From Bacteroidales bacterium (GTDB taxonomy: Bacteria; Bacteroidota; Bacteroidia; Bacteroidales; Muribaculaceae), in the NCBI GenBank assembly GCA_014800065.1, contig JAAVGX010000077.1, positions 1-15,705 on the forward strand: a stretch of DNA of 15,705 bases. Direction: 5' to 3'. The translations under genes and the position numbers were made by a program. The notes beneath the pieces were generated by a model. It was not told the DNA's origin, ran no database searches, and saw nothing but the letters and a program-made list of their open reading frames with translations. Shown in pieces: positions 1 to 6,800 of the stretch; position 1 is the stretch's first letter, and each line of letters begins with the position of its first letter.

Positions 1-37
1 CTTAAAACTCCTATGCAAGAGACTGTATAAAATTATC

Positions 38-65
38 CGCCCCCGGGGGATGAATACCGGGGGCG
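38..65 (-). terminator. GC-rich hairpin, possible attenuator or terminator
   Basis: CGCCCCCGG (38-46) and CCGGGGGCG (57-65) form a perfect 9-bp stem with a 10-base loop. On the minus strand it extends by one wobble and one T-A pair and is followed by GATAATTTTATAC, a weak U-rich tail. Read leftward, it lies about 140-170 nt into the transcript from the promoter at 213-244, so an attenuator is possible. It could equally terminate a rightward gene ending left of the window, although the plus-strand tail (AAAGAGTTGTTTT) is no better. Confidence 0.5.
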
Positions 66-95
66 AAAGAGTTGTTTTACAGATGACCGTGTTCC

Positions 96-152
96 TTATT
101 TAACATGATAATTCCTAAATCTATTTGCTATAGCTGCTGATAATTGTGCCAT
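96..152 (-). CDS. Possible 18-codon leader ORF
   Basis: An ATG-to-TAA frame of 18 codons encodes MAQLSAAIANRFRNYHVK. It lies inside the leader downstream of the leftward promoter and about 30 bp before the GC-rich hairpin. A second 9-codon frame (77-106, MLNKEHGHL) overlaps its end and stops about 11 bases before the hairpin. Their placement resembles a leader peptide in an attenuation system, but neither shows a run of one amino acid that would reveal the sensed substrate. At this length an open frame by chance is quite likely. Confidence 0.25.
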   Translation of the reverse strand: MAQLSAAIANRFRNYHVK

Positions 153-161
153 GCTTATTTC

Positions 162-189
162 GGTCAATCATGTCGATTTCTCATCGACC
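162..189 (-). promoter_or_regulatory. Mutually exclusive hairpins in leader RNA
   Basis: On the minus strand GTCGAT (183-188) pairs perfectly with ATCGAC (172-177) around a 5-base loop. The same segment plus one base, GGTCGAT (183-189), can instead pair with ATTGACC (162-168) in 7 bp including one G-U. The two folds exclude each other, as expected of a conformational switch near the 5' end of a regulated leader. No known riboswitch core was recognised. Confidence 0.3.
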
Positions 190-212
190 AAACTAACATC
201 ATTAAGACACTG

Positions 213-244
213 CAAAGGTAATACAGAACTTTTAATTATGCAAA
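213..244 (-). promoter_or_regulatory. Leftward Bacteroidetes-type promoter
   Basis: On the minus strand TTTG (241-244) is followed after exactly 20 bases by TACCTTTG (213-220). This matches the Bacteroidetes primary sigma factor pattern, -33 TTTG and -7 TAnnTTTG, with no mismatch. Transcription should start near 206 and run left out of the window, giving a leader of at least 200 nt. The -33 element overlaps the end of the 13-bp inverted repeat. Confidence 0.7.
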
Positions 245-285
245 TATGCGAAATTCGGTTTTAAGGCACCCAAATTTCGCATATT
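243..285. repeat. 13-bp perfect inverted repeat
   Basis: AATATGCGAAATT (243-255) and AATTTCGCATATT (273-285) are exact reverse complements separated by 17 bases. The left arm overlaps two bases of the leftward -33 box. It could be an operator just upstream of that promoter, or a hairpin ending the surE transcript. No U tract follows on either strand, so simple intrinsic termination is not well supported. Confidence 0.6.
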
Positions 286-368
286 GTTGATTACCAACAG
301 AATAGCAAATTTTAAATTTAAGGATTATGTAAATATTTTTGTTTTATTTTTATGTTGTTAACATATAT

Positions 369-1166
369 TTAGATTTCCAGCTTTCTGAGCTCCTTAGCGG
401 CGTCGCTAAATGACAAATCCGGGCTGACGGGCACGATGGAGATATACGACCGCTTGAGCCAATATTCGTCGGTATCGGTAGCCTCGGGTTCCTCATCCAC
501 AAAGCGACCGGTGAGCCAATAGAAGGGATTTCCCTGCGGATCGAGATAGCGCACATACTCCTCGGACCAATGCCCCTTGGCAGCACGGCATATACGCACA
601 CCCTCGGGCTGAACCTTGGCGGGAATGTTCACATTAAGACACACACCGGCGGGCAACCCCTTTTCAAGCACCTCGGTAGCTATGGTCTTAATATAAGGAA
701 TGGCCATTGAGAAGTCGGCATTCATGGAATGATGCAGGAGTGAAAAACCTACAGAAGGAATTCCCACCATACATCCCTCCAGAACCGCACCCATTGTTCC
801 CGAATAAGTGACTGCAGTACCTGAATTCGAACCATGGTTTATACCGGAAAAGAGAACTGTCGGACGTCGAGGCACAATGGCATGGAGGGCAAGTTTTACA
901 CAATCCACAGGAGTGCCGTTGACGGTGAAGAAGCGCACACCATCAATATCCGATTCTTTTTCGGATATTCGGAGAGGAGTGCCGATAGTGAGAGCGGCCG
1001 ACTGCCCCGATCGTGGATCTGTAGGCGAAACCACATACACATCGCCAAGATGACACACAGCTTCAGCCAAACGGTGAATGCCGGGAGCTGCGTAGCCGTC
1101 GTCGTTGGTGATAAGAATGAGTGGACGGGTGGTAATTTCTTCTTTGGGGGTGTTTTCTGTAGCCAT
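369..1166 (-). CDS. surE: 5'/3'-nucleotidase SurE (survival protein)
   Basis: SurE is a metal-dependent cytosolic phosphatase that removes phosphate from nucleoside 5'- and 3'-monophosphates. The 265-residue protein has the N-terminal NDDG metal motif (N21-G24, with D22 and D23 as ligands), the SPTDPRSG stretch containing S53, VNGTPVDCVKLAL (82-94), and SGINHGSNSG (107-116), where N110 is the expected fourth ligand. All diagnostic residues are present and the length fits the family. The start is the only in-frame Met before the NDDG motif, leaving a short non-conserved leader of about 14 residues. The gene is the last of the leftward group and begins 44 bp after the CapA-like gene. No separate promoter was seen, so it is probably read from upstream. 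Confidence 0.95.
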   Translation of the reverse strand: MATENTPKEEITTRPLILITNDDGYAAPGIHRLAEAVCHLGDVYVVSPTDPRSGQSAALTIGTPLRISEKESDIDGVRFFTVNGTPVDCVKLALHAIVPRRPTVLFSGINHGSNSGTAVTYSGTMGAVLEGCMVGIPSVGFSLLHHSMNADFSMAIPYIKTIATEVLEKGLPAGVCLNVNIPAKVQPEGVRICRAAKGHWSEEYVRYLDPQGNPFYWLTGRFVDEEPEATDTDEYWLKRSYISIVPVSPDLSFSDAAKELRKLEI

Positions 1167-1210
1167 AACGAGATGAATGTTAATATGTTAGTATTTATTC
1201 TGAAACAATT

Positions 1211-2278
1211 TCAGAAAGTTTCGGTGGCCTCCGGAACGTCGATGTTGTGCTTATCGAAAATTGCACGCGCGCGGCGAGCGAACTCGTCGGCCCGGCTTTT
1301 CCATGGACCTTCTACATTTCTAACCTCCAAAACATGGAAATTGTTCTGGGCAGAAGTGCCCGGAACAGTAAAAAATAAGCGATAACGAGGATTTTTTATG
1401 GCCGCACGGTGTTTTTCATCGCGGTAAAGCTTGATTTGTACCCCTGCTCCACCCCGCGTATCAGCCGTTTTCATATTAGAAATGAAGTTGCCCAGCGAAT
1501 ATACCAAAAGCACCTTTTTCTCGGGGAAATATCGGTTGGGGCGAAATTCCATTGGCTGAATCACATGAGGATGTGCACCTATAATAAGGTCTACTCCAAG
1601 GGCTTCGAGAAAGTCGGCAATATGCTTCTGAGCTTGATTTGGCAAGAGCTTGTATTCATCGCCCCAATGAATACACACTGCAATCAGTTCGGCTCCTGCG
1701 ACTCGTGTACTGTCCACATCGGCCTTGATTTTTGCGCGGTCAATATAGTCCACCACCACGCCATCGGACGGTTTTATGCCGTTAGTGCCGTAAGTGTAGT
1801 TGAGGAAGCCCACATCTATACCATTGATATTCATTATCAACGGCAGGTTCCGGTTTCGGGCAGAATCGGAAGTATATGTGCCCAAATGTGGCAATTCGCG
1901 CTCATCAAGATTTTGGATAGTGCTTCGCAAACCTTTGGCACGCCGGTCCAGAGTGTGGTTATTGGCTGTGAGGAAGAGTCCGAAGCCGCAGTCGGCAAGG
2001 GCATCGAGATATTGTGGCGGCGCATTGAAACAAGGATATCCCGAATGAGGAGGATCTCCAATCGGGGTTTCGAGATTTACCACCGCAAGGTCGGCAAGAG
2101 AAACAAGGGGTGCAATGTTGACAAAGCACCCCGAGTAGTCATAATTATTTTTTGAAACACGAGCAGCGTCGAGTTGCGCCTGGTGTTGCATCGCGTCGCC
2201 CACGAAGAGCAAGTCGGCCTCGTCGTAGCCGAACACGAGCGACGACAGAGAAACGAACAACGCGATGAAGAGATTCAT
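1211..2278 (-). CDS. CapA-family metallophosphatase, exported
   Basis: The 355-residue protein begins with a signal-peptide-like segment (about residues 1-17, [17 protein letters not shown]), followed by a CapA/PgsA-type metallophosphatase domain. Visible motifs in order are FVGDAM (metal-binding GD), [18 protein letters not shown] (NNH motif), [20 protein letters not shown] and SLGNF. These are the metal-ligand motifs of the calcineurin-like superfamily as found in CapA. The family is named for poly-gamma-glutamate capsule synthesis, but many Bacteroidetes members stand alone and have no proven role. No capB or capC homologue is nearby, so polyglutamate synthesis is not supported. The start overlaps the folD stop by 4 bp (ATGA), suggesting translational coupling. 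It acts outside the cytoplasmic membrane if the signal peptide is real. Confidence 0.88.
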   Translation of the reverse strand: MNLFIALFVSLSSLVFGYDEADLLFVGDAMQHQAQLDAARVSKNNYDYSGCFVNIAPLVSLADLAVVNLETPIGDPPHSGYPCFNAPPQYLDALADCGFGLFLTANNHTLDRRAKGLRSTIQNLDERELPHLGTYTSDSARNRNLPLIMNINGIDVGFLNYTYGTNGIKPSDGVVVDYIDRAKIKADVDSTRVAGAELIAVCIHWGDEYKLLPNQAQKHIADFLEALGVDLIIGAHPHVIQPMEFRPNRYFPEKKVLLVYSLGNFISNMKTADTRGGAGVQIKLYRDEKHRAAIKNPRYRLFFTVPGTSAQNNFHVLEVRNVEGPWKSRADEFARRARAIFDKHNIDVPEATETF

Positions 2279-3168
2279 CGACCGATGGAGTTACGGCGCG
2301 CCTGAAGAGTATTCTTCATCAGGCTCACAATGGTCATCGGCCCTACACCGCCCGGAACGGGAGTGATAAAATCGCACTTGGGAGCAACGTTTTCAAAATC
2401 CACATCACCGCAGAGACGGAATCCGGACTTACGCGAAGAATCGGGTACACGGGTAGTACCGACATCGATAACGGTAGCACCCTCCTTAACCATATCGGCA
2501 GTGACGAATCCCGGACGCCCCAGCGCGGCAACAATAATATCAGCTTCACGCACAATTTCCGGGAGATTTTCGGTGGCGCTGTGGCATACTGTCACTGTGG
2601 CATCGCCGGGATAGCCCTTCTGCATCAGCAAGGTAGCCATAGGCTTGCCAACGATATTTGAGCGACCGATAATCACTACACGCTTACCCTTTGTAGGCAC
2701 TTCGTAGCGCTTGAGCAATTCCATAATACCGGCGGGAGTGGCAGAGTGGAAACAAGGAAGACCGATAGCCTGCTTACCAACATTTACGGGGTGGAAACCA
2801 TCCACATCCTTAGCGGGGTCGATAGCTTCGATAACCGTCTGTTCGTCGATATGTTTGGGGAGTGGCAGCTGAACGATAAATCCGTCCACTTCGGGGTCAT
2901 TGTTAAGCTTGTCGATAGCCTCCATCAGCTCGGCCGGGTCGAGAGGCTTTTCAGGGGTGCTCTCGAATCGGATAAGAGTAGAACGGAATCCGCATTCAGC
3001 GCAAGCCTTGATTTTGTTTGCCACATATGTTTCGCTACCGCCGTCGTGTCCTACAAGGATAGCGGCCAAATGAGGAGCCCGGTGGCCTTGAGTGACCATC
3101 TGCGATACTTCAGCAGCGATTTCTCGCTTTATGTCGGAGGCGGTTTGTTTTCCGTCGATTAATTGCAT
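2275..3168 (-). CDS. folD: Bifunctional methylene-THF dehydrogenase/cyclohydrolase FolD
   Basis: FolD oxidises 5,10-methylene-tetrahydrofolate with NADP and hydrolyses the product to 10-formyl-tetrahydrofolate, supplying one-carbon units for purine and formyl-Met synthesis in the cytosol. The 297 residues are close to the usual 280-300. Visible hallmarks are Y48-V-A-N-K52, the catalytic Tyr/Lys pair, then [29 protein letters not shown], the NADP-binding loop [14 protein letters not shown], and the C-terminal [17 protein letters not shown]. All catalytic residues appear intact. It starts 27 bp downstream of ffh and its stop overlaps the next start, placing it inside the leftward operon. Confidence 0.97.
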   Translation of the reverse strand: MQLIDGKQTASDIKREIAAEVSQMVTQGHRAPHLAAILVGHDGGSETYVANKIKACAECGFRSTLIRFESTPEKPLDPAELMEAIDKLNNDPEVDGFIVQLPLPKHIDEQTVIEAIDPAKDVDGFHPVNVGKQAIGLPCFHSATPAGIMELLKRYEVPTKGKRVVIIGRSNIVGKPMATLLMQKGYPGDATVTVCHSATENLPEIVREADIIVAALGRPGFVTADMVKEGATVIDVGTTRVPDSSRKSGFRLCGDVDFENVAPKCDFITPVPGGVGPMTIVSLMKNTLQARRNSIGR

Positions 3169-3195
3169 TGTACTGTGATTAGGAAGTTTAAAGAT

Positions 3196-4551
3196 TTATC
3201 TGCGACGGCGAGCCATCATCTGAGCCTGCTGCAGCTGAGCTTTCATTCGGGCGGGGTTTGAGCCCATGTTTGTCACTGCCTTCATCATCTTGCGAATCTG
3301 GTCGAACTGCTTCAGGAGCTTGGTGACTTCCTGGCGGGAAGTTCCTGAACCCTTGGCGATTCGATCAATGCGTGTGCCCTTGAGCACTTCGGGATGTTCG
3401 CGTTCGTAGGGAGTCATAGACATGATAATTGCCTCAATACCTTTGAAAGCGTTGTTGTCGATGTCCACGTCCTTGATAGCTTTGCCAACGCCCGGAATCA
3501 TAGCAGCCAGGTCCTTGATATTACCCATCTTCTTGATCTGGTTGATCTGCTTGAGGAAGTCGGTGAATGTGAACTGGTTCTTACGGAGTTTAGCTTCGAG
3601 TTTACGGGCTTCCTCCTCGTCGAACTGCTGCTGGGCACGTTCCACGAGAGAAACGATGTCACCCATGCCGAGGATACGGTCGGCCATACGGTCGGGGTGG
3701 AACACGTCGATACCATCGAGTGTTTCGCCCGTACCTACAAACTTGATAGGCTTATCCACCACGCTGCGGATAGAAATAGCAGCACCGCCGCGAGTGTCAC
3801 CATCGAGCTTGGTCAGGATAACGCCGGTGAAGTCGAGTCGGTCATTGAAAGCCTTTGCAGTGTTAACGGCATCCTGACCGGTCATAGAGTCCACCACGAA
3901 GAGGATTTCGCCGGGATTAATAGCCTTCTTGATAGCTTCAATCTCGTTCATCATGTCCTCGTCCACAGCCAGACGACCGGCCGTATCGACGATTACCAGA
4001 TCGTAACCACCCTTTTTGGCAAAATCGACTGCGTTTTTGGCAATAGCCACCGGGTCCTTAACACCTTCCTCGGTGTAGACATCCACCCCGATAGATTCTG
4101 CCAAAACCTTCAGCTGATCGATAGCCGCGGGACGATATACGTCGCAAGCCACCAGGAGTGGTTTTAGATTCTTCTCGTTCTTGAACTTCTTGGCGAGTTT
4201 ACCCGAAAAAGTAGTTTTACCGGAACCTTGCAGACCGGACATAAGAATAATAGCGGGCTTACCTTCGAGGCTCACCGAAGTAGCGGTACCACCCATAAGT
4301 TGTGCAAGTTCGTCGTGCACAATCTTTACCATGAGTTCAGAAGGTTTCACGGCCGTGAGTACATTCATACCCATGGCTTTCTTCTTCACGCTATCAACAA
4401 AAGGTTTTGCAACGTTATAGCTAACGTCGGCCTCGATGAGCGCACGGCGCACATCCTTCAAAGTTGCAGCAACGTTTATTTCGGTGATTCGTCCTTGGCC
4501 TTTAAGGAGTTTGAAACTGCGCTCAAGGCGCTCGCTGAGGTTCTCAAACAT
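3196..4551 (-). CDS. ffh: Signal recognition particle GTPase Ffh
   Basis: Ffh is the protein subunit of the signal recognition particle. It binds 4.5S RNA and hydrophobic signal sequences and delivers ribosomes to FtsY at the membrane. The 451 residues show an N-terminal helical domain, then the GTPase: G1 GLQGSGKTT (106-114), DVYRPAAIDQL (137-147), G3 DTAGR (189-193), G4 TKLDGDTRGG (247-256), and the closing GTGE loop. The M domain occupies about 325-451, with AAMIPGVG, the RNA-binding SGTSRQEVTKLLKQF stretch, a Met-rich tail (MMKAVTNM, AQMMARRRR) and a basic C-terminus. Length and order are normal. It lies 65 bp after panD; no clear promoter of its own was seen in that gap. Confidence 0.98.
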   Translation of the reverse strand: MFENLSERLERSFKLLKGQGRITEINVAATLKDVRRALIEADVSYNVAKPFVDSVKKKAMGMNVLTAVKPSELMVKIVHDELAQLMGGTATSVSLEGKPAIILMSGLQGSGKTTFSGKLAKKFKNEKNLKPLLVACDVYRPAAIDQLKVLAESIGVDVYTEEGVKDPVAIAKNAVDFAKKGGYDLVIVDTAGRLAVDEDMMNEIEAIKKAINPGEILFVVDSMTGQDAVNTAKAFNDRLDFTGVILTKLDGDTRGGAAISIRSVVDKPIKFVGTGETLDGIDVFHPDRMADRILGMGDIVSLVERAQQQFDEEEARKLEAKLRKNQFTFTDFLKQINQIKKMGNIKDLAAMIPGVGKAIKDVDIDNNAFKGIEAIIMSMTPYEREHPEVLKGTRIDRIAKGSGTSRQEVTKLLKQFDQIRKMMKAVTNMGSNPARMKAQLQQAQMMARRRR

Positions 4552-4616
4552 ATTTTTGCGGGATTATGGGGGTTATGAAGTTGAGGAGATTAAGGGATTA
4601 TTGAGTCCTTAAACCT

Positions 4617-4967
4617 TCAAACAAGTCGGTTTGTATTTGTATCGGGGAAAATAACTTTTGGCTTAAACGTACGAGCCTCCTCGGGAGTCATTGACGCGTA
4701 AGCCATAATAATAACGATATCGCCGGGCTGCACCATACGCGCAGCGGCGCCGTTGAGGCAAATCACCCCGGAGCCACGTTCGCCGGCAATGGCGTAGGTG
4801 TCCAGGCGGGAGCCGTTATTGTTGTCGACAATGAAAACACGCTGTCCGGGAATTATTCCCGCGGCATCGAGCAGATCCTCGTCGATGGTGATACTTCCAA
4901 TATAGTCCAGACGTGCCTCAGTGACAGTGACACGATGAATTTTGGACTGCAGTACTTCTATAAACAT
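4617..4967 (-). CDS. panD: Aspartate 1-decarboxylase PanD
   Basis: PanD decarboxylates L-aspartate to beta-alanine for pantothenate and coenzyme A synthesis. It is made as an inactive proenzyme that cleaves itself between Gly24 and Ser25, giving a pyruvoyl group. In this 116-residue protein the cleavage site YIGSITID puts G24-S25 exactly at the usual positions. K9, R54, T57 and Y58 (GSRLDTYAI), expected in the active site, are also present, as is NGAAAR around residue 72. The C-terminus (TNTNRLV) is short and unremarkable. It follows panC by 20 bp, so the two enzymes making the substrate and the final product of pantothenate synthesis are co-transcribed. panB is not in the window. Confidence 0.97.
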   Translation of the reverse strand: MFIEVLQSKIHRVTVTEARLDYIGSITIDEDLLDAAGIIPGQRVFIVDNNNGSRLDTYAIAGERGSGVICLNGAAARMVQPGDIVIIMAYASMTPEEARTFKPKVIFPDTNTNRLV

Positions 4968-4987
4968 GATGATGATTCTGAATTCAA

Positions 4988-5836
4988 CTAATATCTGATA
5001 TTGTCGATTAGCCGGACATCGCCACAGTAAACAGTGACGCAGCCAACGCTTCCGTCGGCTCCGGCATCAGACCACTTTTCGATGGGCTGCATGGTGACAG
5101 CATCTACAATAGTGTAATATTCCACTTCGAGGCCGGATACATCGTTAATAGCCTGAGCGGTTCGCGCTGCAACTTCCACCGGTTCCATTCCGGCATCCTT
5201 GAGGTCGCGGCTTGCCAGGAGGATTTCGTGGATTTTGGGAGCGATACTACGTCCTTCGGGAGTGAGGCGCACATTTCGTGAGCTCATTGCCAGACCGTCG
5301 GCTTCACGCACAATCGGGCAAGGAACTATTTGGAGGTCAAACCCTTCGAGTTCGACCATGCGCTTGATAACCGCTATCTGCTGGAAGTCCTTTTCACCAA
5401 AGTAGGCGCGAGTGGGTTGCACCATGTCAAAGAGCTTGCTCACAATCTGCGCTACACCGTTGAAATGACCCGGACGCATGGGCCCCTCCATCACCTCAGC
5501 CACAGGACCGAGGTCGAACACACGGGTATCCGGTTCGGGATATATTTCCTCAGCCGAGGGTATGAACGCGCAATCCACGCCACAGGCTTCGAGCATGGCA
5601 GCGTCGGCCTCCTCGGTACGAGGATAAGTGCGAAGATCATCGGGGTTGTTGAATTGGGTGGGATTGACGAATACGCTCACTACCACAAAATCGTTTTCGC
5701 GACGCGCACGTTCCACCAACGAGCGGTGCCCTGCATGCAGAGCGCCCATAGTAGGTACCAAACCTACCGACTTACCGGCAGCTTTGGCTTCAGAGACTGC
5801 CTTCTTGAGGCCTTCTATAGTACGGATAATTTCCAT
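4988..5836 (-). CDS. panC: Pantothenate synthetase PanC
   Basis: PanC joins pantoate and beta-alanine with ATP, via pantoyl-adenylate, to give pantothenate. The 282-residue protein shows the nucleotidyltransferase HIGH-like motif in [11 protein letters not shown] (28-38), then [43 protein letters not shown], and the KMSKS-equivalent [11 protein letters not shown]. The C-terminal beta-alanine-binding domain follows and ends in VRLIDNIRY. Family length is typically 280-285, so it is complete. It is the first gene of the leftward operon, and a matching promoter lies 36-67 bp upstream of its start. Confidence 0.97.
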   Translation of the reverse strand: MEIIRTIEGLKKAVSEAKAAGKSVGLVPTMGALHAGHRSLVERARRENDFVVVSVFVNPTQFNNPDDLRTYPRTEEADAAMLEACGVDCAFIPSAEEIYPEPDTRVFDLGPVAEVMEGPMRPGHFNGVAQIVSKLFDMVQPTRAYFGEKDFQQIAVIKRMVELEGFDLQIVPCPIVREADGLAMSSRNVRLTPEGRSIAPKIHEILLASRDLKDAGMEPVEVAARTAQAINDVSGLEVEYYTIVDAVTMQPIEKWSDAGADGSVGCVTVYCGDVRLIDNIRY

Positions 5837-5871
5837 TGATTTCTAATTACGGCAAATGCCGATTTGACATG

Positions 5872-5903
5872 CAAAATTATCAATAATAATTGATACAACC
5901 AAA
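5872..5903 (-). promoter_or_regulatory. panC operon promoter
   Basis: On the minus strand TTTG (5900-5903), a 20-base spacer and TAATTTTG (5872-5879) match the Bacteroidetes -33/-7 pattern exactly. The predicted start near 5865 gives a panC 5' UTR of roughly 30 nt. The spacing is the same as in the promoter at 213-244. The short near-palindrome GGCAAATGCC (5851-5860) falls in the predicted 5' UTR. Confidence 0.75.
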
Positions 5904-5945
5904 TCCCAAGGGAAATTCAACACTAAAGATTAATAGAGCCGGGTG

Positions 5946-6506
5946 TTATAGTGAATTGAAAAATGAGGCGAATGACTGAACATCTGTGCGCTGACGAATA
6001 CCCTTAAGTGCATCGGTTATAGAGTTGAATGGAACGCGCCGAATAGCTTTCAAGGCCGGAAGATATTCTTCGGAGTCGAGTGGTCGCGTACTGACTATGG
6101 GTCTGAAATTAGTACCTTTCACAGAATTGTTCCAAAGAGTAATTACAGTGCGCAGGGCCTCAGATTCCAAGAAATCCGGTGGCTGAGGTTTATTTGAGGC
6201 CGGAGCTTTTGTCGGCGCAGGGGCCGGAGCTGAGTTCTTTGTCGGTACTTGAGCGGGAACGGCCGTGTCGGCATCAGCCGGTTGGGTATTGTTGTCTTTA
6301 GCTGCCTGTCGTTTTTGGCGACGACGCCGGGCAGCATCAATATCGGCGCGGATAAAACCAAAGGCAATTTTGCGGGCATCGTCATCGAAATGCGGTTCGA
6401 GGCCGGTAAAGAAATACTGAAATACTGCTTCTATCACTTCAATACGCAGTGCGCGGTCGCAACGGTTGAGTACATCGAACCATTCTTTTTTGAATTTGAA
6501 ATCCAT
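5946..6506 (-). CDS. DUF6291-like small protein, possibly replication-related
   Basis: This 186-residue protein has three parts. The N-terminus (about 1-65) has the pattern FKKEWFDVLNRCDRALRIEVIEAVFQYFFTG...FGFIRADIDAARRRR, which resembles the DUF6291 domain of phage and mobile-element replication-type proteins. A low-complexity linker (about 66-112) is rich in Ala, Pro, Thr and Lys. The C-terminal segment (113-186) begins LESEALRTVITLWNN and may be a second small domain. The family match is by eye and not certain. It carries no signal peptide or membrane segment, so it is probably cytosolic. It is transcribed divergently from parA and separated from panC by 109 bp containing the panC promoter. 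I infer, without proof, a role in DNA replication or its control. Confidence 0.75.
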   Translation of the reverse strand: MDFKFKKEWFDVLNRCDRALRIEVIEAVFQYFFTGLEPHFDDDARKIAFGFIRADIDAARRRRQKRQAAKDNNTQPADADTAVPAQVPTKNSAPAPAPTKAPASNKPQPPDFLESEALRTVITLWNNSVKGTNFRPIVSTRPLDSEEYLPALKAIRRVPFNSITDALKGIRQRTDVQSFASFFNSL

Positions 6507-6618
6507 CGCTATATAGAGTTTAAAGTGGATAGTTTTGGGAGTGTCGAGAGTGGAAAGTTTATCGGGGAGAGTTTTTTGGGGGTACTGTTTGGGGTTGGGA
6601 GTCGAACTTATTTTTGCA

Positions 6619-6626
6619 CAAAGTTA
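6619..6626 (-). promoter_or_regulatory. Leftward -7 element for the DUF6291-like gene
   Basis: CAAAGTTA on plus reads TAACTTTG on minus, a perfect TAnnTTTG. The predicted start near 6612 would leave a 5' UTR of about 105 nt that includes the C-rich complement of the G-rich repeats. No good TTTG -33 box is found at the right distance, so the promoter may be weak or activator-dependent. Confidence 0.45.
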
Positions 6627-6679
6627 CGACTCGCACGAAGTTAATGATGTGTGATTTGCGCATAATGACTTTTTACACA

Positions 6680-6728
6680 CCTATCGGGCCAAAAATTTGT
6701 CAATTCAGGGTAAAAACACCCGAATAGG
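6680..6728. repeat. Interrupted inverted repeat upstream of parA
   Basis: CCTATCGGG (6680-6688) pairs with CCCGAATAGG (6719-6728), giving 9 bp with one bulged A and a 30-base loop. It lies between the two divergent promoters, so it could be a protein-binding site or a cruciform. Confidence 0.4.
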
Positions 6729-6737
6729 GGAAGAAAT

Positions 6738-6753
6738 TATCTACATATCTACA
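6738..6753 (+). repeat. Tandem octamer TATCTACA x2
   Basis: Two perfect contiguous copies of TATCTACA lie 17 bp upstream of the parA -33 box. With the preceding T, the first copy reads TTATCTACA, one mismatch from the DnaA box TTATCCACA. Possible roles are DnaA or regulator binding; chance is not excluded. Confidence 0.6.
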
Positions 6754-6769
6754 ATTCGTGGAACATTAT

Positions 6770-6800
6770 TTTGTTGTTTCACGGAAATTTTGTTACTTTG
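6770..6800 (+). promoter_or_regulatory. parA promoter with embedded parS-like half-site
   Basis: TTTG (6770-6773), a 19-base spacer and TTACTTTG (6793-6800) match the Bacteroidetes promoter pattern except that the A of TAnnTTTG is T. The expected transcript start, near 6807, is about 20 bases before the parA ATG. The spacer contains TGTTTCACG (6775-6783), identical to the first nine bases of the bacterial parS consensus TGTTTCACGTGAAACA. It is followed by GAAA, as if one central T had been lost. Confidence 0.6.

Larger units (their letters stand above)
1..368. other. Intergenic region with a leftward leader transcript
   Basis: No protein gene of normal length is visible here. The region lies downstream of surE. 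From right to left it contains AT-rich spacer (286-368), a 13-bp perfect inverted repeat (243-255 with 273-285), a leftward promoter (213-244), competing hairpins (162-189), very short leftward ORFs (77-152) and a GC-rich hairpin (38-65). This arrangement suggests a long regulated 5' leader for a gene left of position 1. I saw no clear U-rich terminator for surE. The short inverted repeat at 351-365 (TATGTT, 3-base loop, AACATA) is followed by A rather than T on the surE coding strand. Confidence 0.6.

Noticed and set aside
334..341. TATTTTTG on plus, a match to the -7 box
   Set aside because: It sits in an AT-rich run, points antisense into surE and has no evident -33 partner or gene.
834..1385. 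Plus-strand open frame across surE and capA
   Set aside because: Its translation has no family features and it lies opposite two well-supported genes.
3394..4167. Plus-strand open frame opposite ffh
   Set aside because: It has no recognisable motifs and is fully explained as a shadow of the conserved GTPase.
4344..4358. GTTTCACGG with a 12-bp palindrome TCACGGCCGTGA inside ffh
   Set aside because: It shares the parS half GTTTCACG, but its right half does not match and it encodes the ordinary Ffh sequence LTAVKP.
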